Below are positions 43,589-53,312 of a DNA stretch of 64,000 bases, piece by piece (positions within the stretch are counted from its first letter, which is position 1; each line of letters starts with the position of its first letter). The stretch spans positions 3,072,501 through 3,136,500 of the forward strand of contig NZ_CP022372.1 in assembly GCF_002220095.1 (NCBI RefSeq). The letters run 5' to 3'. A program made the translations under genes and the position numbers. Source of the stretch: Bosea sp. AS-1 (lineage in GTDB: Bacteria; Pseudomonadota; Alphaproteobacteria; Rhizobiales; Beijerinckiaceae). A model generated the notes under the pieces. That model was not told where the DNA came from and made no database searches. It saw nothing but the letters and a program-made list of their open reading frames with translations.

Positions 43589-44883
43589 GGCCGGATCGCC
43601 CTGATCTTCTTGCCGGTGACGACGCCGGAACCGATCGGCACCACCGCGTCGCCCATCCCAAGTCCATCGATGACCTCGACGCTGCCCTGCCCCCTCAATC
43701 CGAGCTTGACCGGCCGCTTGACGGCACGCCCGTCGCGTAGGCCCAGAACCCAGGGCGAAGCCGTGTTTCCGTCATGAACGTCGCGCGCCGGAACGATGAG
43801 AGTCCCGTCGCGCCTGGCGGTCTCGATATCGACCGAGACGGTCATATCTTGGCGCAGATAAAGTGGTGGCTCCGGAACGCCCAGCTTCACCTCAACGGAT
43901 GCGCGCGTGATGTCGACACCAGGGTTGATGTAGACGACCTTCGCCTGCATGCGCTCGTCGGGATACGCATCGGCGGAAGCGACGGCAGGTTGACCGAGCC
44001 TGATGAGACCGAGATTGCGCTCGTCGAGTTGGATGACGAGCTGCGTTTCCCCAGCCGGCGCGAGCACCATCAGCGCCTTTCCCGGCTGCACGACCGTGCC
44101 GCGCTCGACCGTCCGTGAAATCAGCACACCGTCACGCGGGGCGGCGATCGTTGCATAGGCCAGCCGGGAAGACGCACTGTCGAGATTGGCGTGCGCCTGC
44201 GCAAGCTGGGTCTCGACCATGACCGCATCGCTGCCACCCGGGCTGGCGGTGAAGACTTGCAATTCGGCGCTGCGGACCTGGGTGCGCGCGACATCCAGGG
44301 CCTTCTTCGCCTCGTCGACCGCAACGCGGGTCTGGGCCCCTCGACTCAGGAGTTGCGCGGCGCGATCGTAGATCTGTTGCGCATTCAGCAGAACCGCCTG
44401 AGCTTGAACGAGCGCTTCCTTCGCCGAAGGCAGAGTGAGTTCCTTCATTTGCCTTTGCCGCGCTTCCGCCTGCGCCAAAGCACCCTGCGCTTGCACCAGT
44501 GCAGCCTTGAGCTCGCTGCTATCGAGGACGATCAAGGGCTGCCCCTTGGCCACCGTCAGCCCTTCCTCGACGAGAACCTCGTTGACGGTGCCGGTGATCT
44601 GGCTGCCGATCTCGACCCGGTAGGGTGTTTCGACATGGCCGCTGGCGACCACCGTTTGGACGAGATCGCCACGCTGCACGATGTCGACCGCAATGGCCGG
44701 GCCGATCAGAATGCGAGCGACCTGCCAAACTCCGATCGCGGCCGCGATGACCGCCACCAGGATGAACCAGCGATGCGACCAGAACGCCCCGAGCACGCGC
44801 CGCACGCCGCCCGCTGCCTTGTGCGAACCGTTCTCGGGAATATCCGGCTGCTGCGCCGGCGGAGTGATGACGCGCTGGTCCAT
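43585..44883 (-). CDS. HlyD/MacA-type periplasmic adaptor
   Basis: 432 residues: cytosolic tail, one membrane helix (WFILVAVIAAAIGVWQVARIL, about 35-55), lipoyl half-motif VASGHVETPYRVEIGSQITG, a coiled-coil hairpin (about 125-245) and beta-barrel domains. It links the MacB-like complex to an outer-membrane channel. It begins 11 bases after the upstream alcohol dehydrogenase stop, so it belongs to that operon. Confidence 0.9.
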   Translation of the reverse strand: MDQRVITPPAQQPDIPENGSHKAAGGVRRVLGAFWSHRWFILVAVIAAAIGVWQVARILIGPAIAVDIVQRGDLVQTVVASGHVETPYRVEIGSQITGTVNEVLVEEGLTVAKGQPLIVLDSSELKAALVQAQGALAQAEARQRQMKELTLPSAKEALVQAQAVLLNAQQIYDRAAQLLSRGAQTRVAVDEAKKALDVARTQVRSAELQVFTASPGGSDAVMVETQLAQAHANLDSASSRLAYATIAAPRDGVLISRTVERGTVVQPGKALMVLAPAGETQLVIQLDERNLGLIRLGQPAVASADAYPDERMQAKVVYINPGVDITRASVEVKLGVPEPPLYLRQDMTVSVDIETARRDGTLIVPARDVHDGNTASPWVLGLRDGRAVKRPVKLGLRGQGSVEVIDGLGMGDAVVPIGSGVVTGKKIRAIRP

Positions 44884-44894
44884 GGTTCTGCCGT

Positions 44895-46028
44895 TCAGGG
44901 CGTGATCGCGACCTTGAGAACACCATCGCGCTGGTGCGAGAACAGCTCGTAGGCATCCTTGATGTGTTCCAGCGAAAAGCGATGCGTCACCAGCGGCCCC
45001 AGATCGACGCGGCCGGAGGCGACGACATCGATCAGGCGCCGCATCCGCTCCTTCCCGCCGGGGCAGAGCGTGGTGACGATGCGGTGGTCGCCAAGCCCCG
45101 CGGCAAAGGCGCCGAGCGGGATCGTCAGGTCGCTCGAATAGACACCGAGCGACGATAGCGTCCCGCCGGGACGCAGCACCCGCAATGCGGCGGAGAAGGT
45201 CTCCTGGCGGCCCAGGGCCTCGATCGCCACGTCGACGCCCCGGCCATCGGTCAGCCGCATGATTTCGTCGACCGGATCGCCCTTCGAAAAGTCGACGACC
45301 TCATCGGCACCGAGCCTGCGCGCCATGTCCTGTCGCTCCGGGATGCTCTCCACAGCGATAATGCGGGTCGCGCCCATCAGCCGGGCACCGGCCGTGGCGC
45401 ACAGCCCGATCGGGCCTTGCGCGAAGATCGCGACGCAGTCACCGATCCTGACCCCACCCCTCTCGGCACCGGAAAAGCCGGTCGACATGATGTCGGGACA
45501 CATCAGGACTTGCTCGTCTGTCAGTCCCGAAGGCACATGCGCGAGATTGCCTATGGCGTCCGGCACCAGCAGATACTCGGCCTGGGCGCCGTCGATCGTG
45601 TTGCCGAAGCGCCAGCCTCCCATGGCCTTGAAGCCGTGGCGCGTGCCGGCGCCATCCTGCGAGGCGCAGCCGCAGAGACAGGCAGCGCTGTGCCCCGAGG
45701 GCGTGATGGCGCCCGCGATCACCCGCTGCCCTTCCCGGAAGCCCTTCACCTCGGAGCCGAGCTTCTCGATCACGCCGACCGGCTCATGGCCGATGGTGAG
45801 GCCGCGCGCGACCGGATACTCGCCCTTGAGGATATGGACGTCGGTTCCGCAGATCGTCGTGGTCGTGATCCGCAGCAACGCGTCGAGCGGCCCCAAATCC
45901 GGAATCGGCTTGTCTTCCAGCTCGATGCGGCCAGGCTCGAGGAAGACGGCCGCGCACATCATCTTGGAGCGGGCCTTTCGCGTGATGCCCTGCGAAGGCC
46001 GCACATCAGATTGAAGAACAGGCGACAT
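44895..46028 (-). CDS. Zinc alcohol dehydrogenase, secondary-alcohol type
   Basis: 377 residues. Catalytic zinc ligands are in TTICGTDVH and GHEPVG; the NAD(P) loop is FAQGPIGLCATAGAR. The structural-zinc lobe is atypical: only CLCGC occurs where four spaced Cys are usual, as in tetrameric secondary-alcohol dehydrogenases. ATG 46028 follows GGAGAG; an ATG pair at 45962/45959 could also be used and would give a more usual N-terminus (MCAAVFLEPG). It heads the operon adh-hlyD-ftsX-ABC-mgtA. Confidence 0.88.
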   Translation of the reverse strand: MSPVLQSDVRPSQGITRKARSKMMCAAVFLEPGRIELEDKPIPDLGPLDALLRITTTTICGTDVHILKGEYPVARGLTIGHEPVGVIEKLGSEVKGFREGQRVIAGAITPSGHSAACLCGCASQDGAGTRHGFKAMGGWRFGNTIDGAQAEYLLVPDAIGNLAHVPSGLTDEQVLMCPDIMSTGFSGAERGGVRIGDCVAIFAQGPIGLCATAGARLMGATRIIAVESIPERQDMARRLGADEVVDFSKGDPVDEIMRLTDGRGVDVAIEALGRQETFSAALRVLRPGGTLSSLGVYSSDLTIPLGAFAAGLGDHRIVTTLCPGGKERMRRLIDVVASGRVDLGPLVTHRFSLEHIKDAYELFSHQRDGVLKVAITP

Positions 46029-46087
46029 GATCACTCTCCGAAACCGACGAGATGAAGTCAGCCTGCCGTGAACTGGTCCTGTTGGAT

Positions 46088-46101
46088 TTGACACAACGCA
46101 A
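46088..46101 (-). promoter_or_regulatory. FNR/FixK-type site for the adh operon
   Basis: TTGACACAACGCAA, 59 bases from the adh start; differs by one base from the site at 19307-19320. Confidence 0.6.
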
Positions 46102-46125
46102 AACCGCGAAAGAACACACGCGCGT

Positions 46126-46139
46126 TTGATGAAAATCAA
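46126..46139 (+). promoter_or_regulatory. FNR/FixK-type site for the USP
   Basis: TTGATGAAAATCAA, full match in both half-sites, ending 64 bases before the USP start at 46204. Confidence 0.75.
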
Positions 46140-46203
46140 TGTGACCCGCGTGCTTCCGTCGCTCGATAGCGCATCAGGAACAGCTATCGATGCGGAGGTT
46201 GGC

Positions 46204-47091
46204 ATGAACGACATCTCTCTCTCCTCGAACGCCATGAGGGCGCAGGCCGCTCGTGGCACCGCCTATCGCGACATCGCCATCCACCTCGATGGCTCACCGG
46301 AAGACGAAACTCGCCTGGCTCATGCGGAAGCGCTCGCTGCGGGCTTCGCGGCTCGGATGACCGGGATCTTCACGAACCTCTTGCCCGATCCCGCGCTCTT
46401 CGCCGGCGATTTCGGGATTACCGCGATCGGGCAATTGGTCGATGCAGTCACCGAAGAAGGAGATGTCAGCGAGAAGCGTCTCAGGGAGCGCCTGGCGCGC
46501 CTCGGCCCCGTCCATGAGCTACGCCGCTTGGATGCATTCCCCGGCCTTCTCGAACAGGCCGTCGCCAGCGAAGCCCGCTGGAATGACCTCTTCATCGCGA
46601 CCTGTCCCCGCGACGACGGTTACAGCCGCTGGAGCTCCCTGATCGAGAGCGTCATGTTCGACGGAGGCAGAGGACTCTACCTCCTGCCACCCAAGGTCGC
46701 GTTGCGTTCCCCGATCAAGACCGTCCTGATCGGATGGACCGATACCCGACAGAGCGCCCGCGCCGTAGCCGAGGCCCTGCCCCTGATCGCCAACGCGACA
46801 CAGGTCGAAGTCGTCACAGTCAGGGAAGAGGCTCACGGGCGGATGGGAGGCGCCGAAGTCCTCGCCGATATCAGCGCCCATCTCGCTAGGCACGGTATCG
46901 GGGCGACGGCAACCGTGCTCAATACGGAGACGCCGCCGACGGACGCCCTCCTCGCCGAGGCGCGGCGGATATCGGCGGACCTGATCGTCATCGGAGCCTA
47001 TGGCCATTCGCGCTTCCGCGAATGGGTGCTCGGCGGCGTGACCGCGGATCTGATCGACAGCTCTCCCGTGCCGCTTTTTCTCGCCCACTAG
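46204..47091 (+). CDS. Tandem universal stress protein
   Basis: 295 residues, two USP domains. The C-terminal one has the full nucleotide motif GAYGHSRFREWVLGGVT. ATG 46204 follows GGAGG; earlier in-frame starts lie in the promoter. It is divergent from the adh operon with one FixK-type site for each side. It is the longest of the three tandem USPs here because of a 20-residue polar N-terminal lead. Confidence 0.92.
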   Translation: MNDISLSSNAMRAQAARGTAYRDIAIHLDGSPEDETRLAHAEALAAGFAARMTGIFTNLLPDPALFAGDFGITAIGQLVDAVTEEGDVSEKRLRERLARLGPVHELRRLDAFPGLLEQAVASEARWNDLFIATCPRDDGYSRWSSLIESVMFDGGRGLYLLPPKVALRSPIKTVLIGWTDTRQSARAVAEALPLIANATQVEVVTVREEAHGRMGGAEVLADISAHLARHGIGATATVLNTETPPTDALLAEARRISADLIVIGAYGHSRFREWVLGGVTADLIDSSPVPLFLAH

Positions 47092-47095
47092 CGTC

Positions 47096-47143
47096 GCAAG
47101 GCGGTTGCCTCAGGCGAGTTTTGCCAATGGCCAACCGCCTTGC
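47096..47143 (+). terminator. 12-bp inverted repeat after the USP
   Basis: GCAAGGCGGTTG (47096-47107) pairs perfectly with CAACCGCCTTGC (47132-47143) over a 24-base loop. It lies 4 bases after the USP stop and 32 bases before the next start. There is no T-run; it could end the USP message or act on the next gene's leader. Confidence 0.5.
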
Positions 47144-47175
47144 TCAGCTACTGCCTTGCAGCCGGAGAGCCATTC

Positions 47176-47982
47176 GTGGTTGCGACCGAACGAGAACAGC
47201 GTCCGAATCGAGGTGAAGTGGCCGTTCGCGTCCGAGATCTCGAAGTCGTCTTCGGCACCAAGGCGGTGTTGGATCATCTCGATCTCGACATCATGCGCGG
47301 CGAGATTCTCGGGGTTATCGGAGCTTCCGGCTCCGGTAAGTCCGTCCTGGCGCGAACGATCCTTGGCCTTCTGCCCAAGCGAAGCGGCGTCATCGAAATA
47401 TTCGGCAGAAATCTCGATGACCTTCGGCACAATGAGCGCAGAGCCCTCGAGCAGCGCTGCGGCGTCATGTTCCAGCAAGGCGCCCTGTTTTCGTCCTTGA
47501 CGATTGCGGAGAATATCCAGCTCCCGATGCGCGAGCTTCTGCATCTGTCGCCGAGCCTGCTGACCGAGATGGCGATGCTGAAGATCGAAATGGTCGGGCT
47601 GCCGCCTGATGCGGCGGAAAAGTACCCGGCTGAGCTGTCGGGCGGGATGACCAAGCGAGCCGCCTTGGCCCGGGCATTGGCTCTCGATCCGGAAATCCTG
47701 TTTCTCGACGAGCCAACATCGGGACTCGATCCGATCGCGGCCGATGCCTTCGACCAGCTTCTGCTGACCCTCAAGGCGAGTCTGGGCTTAACGGTGATGA
47801 TGATCACCCATGATCTGAGCAGCCTTCACACGACCTGCGACAGGATCGCCGCCATCGCGCGGGGCAAGATTATCGCCGTCGGAACGCTGGCTGACCTGTT
47901 GGGACACGAAGACCCTTGGCTCAAGGAATACTTCGCGGGCGAGCGTGGTCGTACTATTTTTGCGGATCAGATCATGGCCTAA
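47176..47982 (+). CDS. ABC ATPase, MlaF-like
   Basis: 268 residues: Walker A GASGSGKSVLARTI, Q-loop FQQGALFSSLTIAENI, signature LSGGMTKRAALARAL, Walker B ILFLDEPTSGLDP. GGMxKR is the hallmark of the MlaF/Ttg2A lipid-transport group. GTG 47176 with GGAGAG is chosen; a TTG at 47140 would sit inside the inverted repeat. No MlaE permease or MlaD lipid-binding gene is adjacent, which is unusual. Confidence 0.85.
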   Translation: MVATEREQRPNRGEVAVRVRDLEVVFGTKAVLDHLDLDIMRGEILGVIGASGSGKSVLARTILGLLPKRSGVIEIFGRNLDDLRHNERRALEQRCGVMFQQGALFSSLTIAENIQLPMRELLHLSPSLLTEMAMLKIEMVGLPPDAAEKYPAELSGGMTKRAALARALALDPEILFLDEPTSGLDPIAADAFDQLLLTLKASLGLTVMMITHDLSSLHTTCDRIAAIARGKIIAVGTLADLLGHEDPWLKEYFAGERGRTIFADQIMA

Positions 47983-48185
47983 TGCTCGATCGACGCCAGC
48001 GCCGGCTCGCGCCGACATCTCGCCCCGTTTCGGAGGCCTGTCTAGGTCTCTCCCTCGTTCATTAGCGGGGTGAAGGGCTTGGCGTGCTGAAACTTGCCAG
48101 CTCCCGGAAGGCTGGGGGACTCCTTGTAAGATACCGCATCCCGTCCAAGGGGCAGACTTGCCTCCACGCCCCAGCGCGAACGGAT

Positions 48186-49319
48186 TCACGCGAAGATCAC
48201 CTTTCGGAAGCGCGCAAGTGCGACGGCGAAATAGGCCGCGCCGATCGCGATGATCTTGGTGACCTCGGGCCAGACAATGTCGAGTCCGGCACCGCGATAG
48301 AGGACGCCTTGCGAAAATGCGACGAAATGAGGCGTCGGCGAGAAGATTCGCATGATCCATTGCAGCCAGATTGGCATGCTCTCCATCGGCGTCGTCGCAC
48401 CGGAGAGCAATTGCGTAACAACGAAGACCGGGATCGCAAGCAAGCCGAACTGGCCCATTGTCGTCGCCAGCGTACCGAGCAGGATGCCGAGCGCCGCCAC
48501 CGCGAAGGCATAGACCGCCGTCCCCAGCACGAAGAGCAGGAGCGACCCGGTGATCGGCACGCCGAGCGTCCATTCAACGACCAGTACGAGCGAAGCCACC
48601 GCCGCGACCAGGATGACCAGTGCATTTGCCGTCATCTTGGCGAGCATGATCTCGACCGGCGTGACCGGCATTACCAGCAGATGCTCGACCGTACCCTGCT
48701 CGCGCTCGCGGATCAGCGCCGCACCGGTCAGTATGATGGTCAGCAGGGTGACGTTATTGAGCACCTGCATCACCGAGCTGAACCAGCCGGAATCGAGATT
48801 GGGGTTGAAGCGCGCCCGCGCCACGAGATTGATCGGCGTTGAGGCTAAGGTCTCGCGTCCGGCCTGCCGGTTGGCGATCTCCTGCGCAATGATCTGCTGG
48901 ATGTAGACCGCGCCATTGCCGGCCTGGGTCATCGCTGTGGCGTCGATATCGAGCTGGAGCGCAGCCTGCCGGCCGGCGAGCAGGTCCGCCTGGAACCGGG
49001 GCGGGATTTCCAGCACGAAGACGAGGCGGCCGGAATTCATCTCGGCGTCGATCTCGTTGGCGGTGATGCGCTTCGACAGCTTGAACAGCGGCGGGCCGAA
49101 GGCGCCGAGAAGGCTGCGCGAGAACTCCGACTGGTCCTCGTCAACGATGCCGATGGTGAGGTCGCGCGCCTCCAGCTTTACCCCGGTCGCGACCGTGTAG
49201 ACCGCGATGCTGAATGCGTAGGCCACGAGCACCAGCATGATCGGGTCGGCCCGCAAGCTGCGCAGCTCCTTCATCGCCAGCCGCAGGATATTCTGGAGGT
49301 GGATGACGAGCGCCGCCAT
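48186..49319 (-). CDS. yhhJ: ABC-2 type permease (YhhJ-like)
   Basis: 377 residues, one N-terminal helix, a large extracytoplasmic domain and a C-terminal bundle of five to six helices; REREQGTVEHLLVMPVTP is the ABC-2 coupling signature. It starts one base after the rbbA stop. With RbbA and the HlyD protein it forms the YhiI-RbbA-YhhJ type exporter. Confidence 0.92.
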   Translation of the reverse strand: MAALVIHLQNILRLAMKELRSLRADPIMLVLVAYAFSIAVYTVATGVKLEARDLTIGIVDEDQSEFSRSLLGAFGPPLFKLSKRITANEIDAEMNSGRLVFVLEIPPRFQADLLAGRQAALQLDIDATAMTQAGNGAVYIQQIIAQEIANRQAGRETLASTPINLVARARFNPNLDSGWFSSVMQVLNNVTLLTIILTGAALIREREQGTVEHLLVMPVTPVEIMLAKMTANALVILVAAVASLVLVVEWTLGVPITGSLLLFVLGTAVYAFAVAALGILLGTLATTMGQFGLLAIPVFVVTQLLSGATTPMESMPIWLQWIMRIFSPTPHFVAFSQGVLYRGAGLDIVWPEVTKIIAIGAAYFAVALARFRKVIFA

Positions 49320-49320
49320 C

Positions 49321-52053
49321 TCAGATCTCCTGCTTGCGCAGCGCCAGTTGCGCGAGGACCAGAAAGAGCACGAAGAAGCCGCCCAACACCAGCAGGTTGG
49401 GCCAGAGCTCGGTCACGCCCAGCCCCTTGGTGAAGGCTCCGACGCTGACGGGCTGGTACCAGGCCGGCGGCAGGCTCATGCCGATGAGCCGGCCGCCACC
49501 CGAGAGCGAGGCGACTGGTACCATCAGCCCGGAGAAGTTCACCGCCGGGATGATCGACAGGATCGCCGTGGCGAAGACCGCGGCGACCTGCGTGCGCGTA
49601 AAGCTGGAGATGAGCTGGCCGAAGCCGGTCGTCGCCGAGACATAGAGCAGGGTCGCGAGTGCCAGTACCCAAGCCGAGCCCTTGATCGGCACGGCGAAGA
49701 CGGTGAGCGCGATCAGCACCAGCATCGCAAAACTGCCCATCGCGATGGTGATATAGGGCAGTTGCTTGCCGAACAGGAACTCGAAGCGGCTGATCGGCGT
49801 CGAGCGGAAATTGGCGATCGAGCCGGTCTCCTTCTCGCGCACCACTCCGATCGCCGACATGATTGCCGGGATGAGGATGAGCATCAGCATGATCACGCTC
49901 GGCACCATCGCATTGGCGCTCTTGAAATCCTGGTTGTAGCGGAAGCGGGTCTCGATCGTGACGGGTGCCGGGGCATGGCTCGAGGCGGCATGGTCGGCCG
50001 CGAAGGCCTGCGCGTATTGCGTCGCCAACCCCGTGACATAGCCGCGCGTCGTCTCGGCCCGGAACGGCATGGCCCCGTCGAGCCAGACTGAGAGTTCCGG
50101 CACGCGCCCCGCCATCAGGTCACGGCCGAACGAAGGCGGGATCTCGATCACGAGCTGGAGCTCGCCACCTCTGAGCCGCTGGTCGAGCTCCGCAGCCGCG
50201 CGGATCGGCGCCTGCTCAGAAAAATAGCGCGAGCTGGAGAAGGCCTCGACCAACTGCCGGCTCTCCATCGAATTGTCCTGGTCGAACGCCGAGAATTTCA
50301 GGTTCTCGACGTCGAAAGAGATACCGAAGCCGAAGGCGAGCATCAGCAGGAGCGGCCCCAGGAAGGCAAAGCTCAGGCGGATCGGATCGCGCAGCAGTTC
50401 AATCGTCTCGCGCCGCGTGCAGGCCCAGAGCCTGCGCGGATCGAAGCGGCGCGCTGGTGGTACCGGCCGGAGGGCGGCCACAGACATAGCGACCGGCTCC
50501 GCCGGCGCGTCCTCGATGCCGGCAGCCTCCCGGAGATAGGCGATGAAGGCCTCTTCCAGCGTGTCGACACCACGCTTCTTCACCAGCTCCCGCGGGGTGC
50601 CGACCGCCAGCACCTTGCCGGCATGCATGAAGGAGATGCGGTCGCATCGCTCCGCCTCGTTCATGAAATGCGTTGAGAGGAAGATGGTGACGCCGTCCTC
50701 GCGCGAGAGGTCGATCAGCGTGCGCCAAAAGGCGTCGCGCGCGATCGGGTCGACGCCTGAGGTCGGTTCGTCGAGGATCAGCATAGATGGACGATGCAGG
50801 ACTGCAACCGCTAGTTGCAGGCGTTGGCGGATGCCAAGCGGCAGGCTCTCGGGCCCCTCGTCGGCGACGTCCACAAGGTCGAAGCGCGTCAGAAGCTCCG
50901 TGATCCGATCGGGAATCTCGGCCGGGGGTAGATGGTAGAGTTCGGCATGCAGCACGAGATTCTGGCGCACCGTCAGCTCGCTATAAAGCGAGAATCCCTG
51001 CGACATGTAGCCAACATGACGACGCGTCTCCATGTCGTTGGCCGCGAGCGGCTGGCCGAAGAGCCTGGCTGTGCCTTCGGTTGCCGGCAGCAAGCCAGTC
51101 AGCATCTTCATCGTCGTCGACTTGCCGCAGCCGTTCGAGCCCAGGAAGCCGAAGATCTCGCCACGGCCGATACGGAAGCTGACGTGGTCGACCGCAACGA
51201 AATCGCCGAAGCGGCGCGTCAGACCGTCGGCCTCGATCGCCGGCTTGGCATCGTCGCTCACGACGCGCGGCCTGAGCACGACTTCCTTGTGCTGTGCGCG
51301 CTTGGCTTCCGGCAGCAGCGCGACGAAGGCGGCTTCTAGCGTCGATTGCCCGGCCTTCTCGCGCAGCTCCGCCGGCGTGCCGGTGGCGATCGCTTTGCCA
51401 TCATCCATGGCCACGAGCCAGTCGAAACGTTCGGCTTCCTCCATATAAGCGGTAGCGACGATCACGCTCATGCCGGGGCGGCGGGCACGGATTGTCTCGA
51501 TCAGATCCCAGAACTGCCCGCGCGAGAGCGGGTCGACACCGGTGGTGGGTTCGTCGAGGATCAGCAGGTCGGGGTCATGGATCAGCGCGCAACAGAGCGA
51601 GAGCTTCTGCTTCATACCGCCGGAGAGCTTGGCCGCCGGCCTTCCCTCGAACGGATTCAGCCCCGTCGCTTTCAGCAGCTCGTCGATACGGCTGCGGCGC
51701 TCGGCGGCACCCTGTCCGAACAGTCTTGCGTGGAAATCGATGTTCTCGAGGACCGAGAGCGTCGGGTAGAGGTTGCGCCCCAGCCCCTGCGGCATATAGG
51801 CAATGCGCCCTCGTCGGGCCTCCCGCTCGGCCTCAACGCCGAGATTGCCGCCAAGCGCATGGACGCTGCCCTGCTGGATCGCCCGCACGCCAGCGACAAG
51901 CGCGAGCAGGGTTGACTTGCCGACACCGTCCGGCCCGATCACGCCGATCATGCGGCCGGAGGGGATATCGAGCGACAAAGTGTCGAGGGCGGTCACTTTG
52001 CCGTAGCGATGTGTGACATTAGCGAGACTGGCGGCAGGCTCGATTTCCGTCAT
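49321..52053 (-). CDS. rbbA: RbbA-type double ATPase-permease fusion
   Basis: 910 residues. The first ATPase domain has GPDGVGKST, LSGGMKQKL and LILDEPTTGVDP; the second has GSNGCGKST and LILDEPTSGVDP, but its signature reads LPLGIRQRL instead of LSGG. The C-terminal 370 residues are an ABC-2 permease. E. coli RbbA is known as a ribosome-associated ATPase, but the context here (HlyD adaptor plus YhhJ permease) points to export. ATG overlaps the stop of hlyD (ATGA). Confidence 0.93.
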   Translation of the reverse strand: MTEIEPAASLANVTHRYGKVTALDTLSLDIPSGRMIGVIGPDGVGKSTLLALVAGVRAIQQGSVHALGGNLGVEAEREARRGRIAYMPQGLGRNLYPTLSVLENIDFHARLFGQGAAERRSRIDELLKATGLNPFEGRPAAKLSGGMKQKLSLCCALIHDPDLLILDEPTTGVDPLSRGQFWDLIETIRARRPGMSVIVATAYMEEAERFDWLVAMDDGKAIATGTPAELREKAGQSTLEAAFVALLPEAKRAQHKEVVLRPRVVSDDAKPAIEADGLTRRFGDFVAVDHVSFRIGRGEIFGFLGSNGCGKSTTMKMLTGLLPATEGTARLFGQPLAANDMETRRHVGYMSQGFSLYSELTVRQNLVLHAELYHLPPAEIPDRITELLTRFDLVDVADEGPESLPLGIRQRLQLAVAVLHRPSMLILDEPTSGVDPIARDAFWRTLIDLSREDGVTIFLSTHFMNEAERCDRISFMHAGKVLAVGTPRELVKKRGVDTLEEAFIAYLREAAGIEDAPAEPVAMSVAALRPVPPARRFDPRRLWACTRRETIELLRDPIRLSFAFLGPLLLMLAFGFGISFDVENLKFSAFDQDNSMESRQLVEAFSSSRYFSEQAPIRAAAELDQRLRGGELQLVIEIPPSFGRDLMAGRVPELSVWLDGAMPFRAETTRGYVTGLATQYAQAFAADHAASSHAPAPVTIETRFRYNQDFKSANAMVPSVIMLMLILIPAIMSAIGVVREKETGSIANFRSTPISRFEFLFGKQLPYITIAMGSFAMLVLIALTVFAVPIKGSAWVLALATLLYVSATTGFGQLISSFTRTQVAAVFATAILSIIPAVNFSGLMVPVASLSGGGRLIGMSLPPAWYQPVSVGAFTKGLGVTELWPNLLVLGGFFVLFLVLAQLALRKQEI

Positions 52054-53054
52054 GGCAACTTCACGGCGAGCGAATCAGGCCATTTTGCTGAAGGAGAGAG
52101 GCGGACAATGCCGAGGCCGCGCACGCCGGTTTTCACCTGCCGGTGGTATTTGGCGAGTAGTTGCGGGTCGACTTGGAGCTTGGCACGGAAGACGAGCTTC
52201 TCGCGCTCCTCGGCAGTCTCGACCGCCTTCGGCGTAAATTGGGCATCGGCCGCAACAAAACTGACCGTCGCCGGGATGACGTATTGCGGCACGGGGTCGA
52301 GGATGATGCGCGCCTCGTCGCCAAGCGCGAGCTGTCCTGCCTGCGCGGCCGGCAGATAGATCGTCATATAGACGTCTGACAGGTCAAGGATAGTGACGAC
52401 ACGGGTGCCGGCCGCGACGACCTCACCCGTGCGGGCGAGCTGATATTGGACGCGCCCGCTACGCGGCGCGAGAAGCACCAGATCGACGAGGATCGCCTTG
52501 ATCTGCTCGGCATCGGCCTCGGAGGCATGGATCGCGAACTGAGCCTGGTCGCGCTGCGCTTCCGCGGCGCGCAATGCGGCATCGGCGGCGGCGGCCTTTG
52601 CCGAACGCTGGTCATCGACCTGCTTGCTGAGATAACCCTTCGTAACCAGTTCCTTGCCGCGGTCGGCATCCGTGTGGGCGAGGACCTGGTCGCTTTTACG
52701 CTGAGCGATCAGCGCCTCCGCTTCGGCCAGTGCCTGACGGGCCCGCAGCACCTGCGCCTGGGCGGCGCGCAACTGCGCCTCATATTCCGGTGAGGAAATA
52801 CGGGCGACCACCTGACCTGCGGTGACCTCGTCGCCTTCCTTGACCGTGACTTCGGCCAGGCGGCCGGCATATTTTGAGGAGACGTCGATCTGGGTCGCTT
52901 CGATCCGACCATTGGTCTTGACGATACCCTCGGGCATCGTGTCGCCGCGCAGCCGCTCGATGAGTGCCTTGATACGGGATTGCGCCTGCACTCCCGGTGG
53001 CGACAGAGCGAACGCAACGAAGAGAGCTGCAATTGCAGCAACTAAAGGGCGCAT
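52050..53054 (-). CDS. HlyD-family secretion adaptor (YhiI-like)
   Basis: 334 residues. ATG 53054 with GGAG 8 bases upstream gives a signal peptide (RPLVAAIAALFVAFALSPPGVQAQ would be cut after AQA); longer frames lack a signal. Lipoyl domain (NGRIEATQIDVSSKYAGRL), helical hairpin (about 85-190) and beta-barrel (VTILDLSDVYMTIYLP) follow. First gene of the hlyD-rbbA-yhhJ exporter operon. No FixK-type site was found before it. Confidence 0.9.
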   Translation of the reverse strand: MRPLVAAIAALFVAFALSPPGVQAQSRIKALIERLRGDTMPEGIVKTNGRIEATQIDVSSKYAGRLAEVTVKEGDEVTAGQVVARISSPEYEAQLRAAQAQVLRARQALAEAEALIAQRKSDQVLAHTDADRGKELVTKGYLSKQVDDQRSAKAAAADAALRAAEAQRDQAQFAIHASEADAEQIKAILVDLVLLAPRSGRVQYQLARTGEVVAAGTRVVTILDLSDVYMTIYLPAAQAGQLALGDEARIILDPVPQYVIPATVSFVAADAQFTPKAVETAEEREKLVFRAKLQVDPQLLAKYHRQVKTGVRGLGIVRLSPSAKWPDSLAVKLP

Positions 53055-53312
53055 CCCAAATCTCCGACGAATGCATGCTAAACAAGGTTCTGGGGTCATG
53101 TGCTCAGCATGCGACAAGTGGCCGGTCGGGCCAAATAACCGCATCGGCGAACGCAGCCAATGCAATCTGAGCACCTGGGGCCTTCGTCCTCATCTGGGTT
53201 ACGATCGAAGATATTGGTGACGTCATCTAGAGGCGCGATCGCGCGCGTGACCTTGTCACCGGCCACAAAGTCGGAAAATTCCCACCACCACCTCTCCTGC
53301 AACCTGAGTTTG

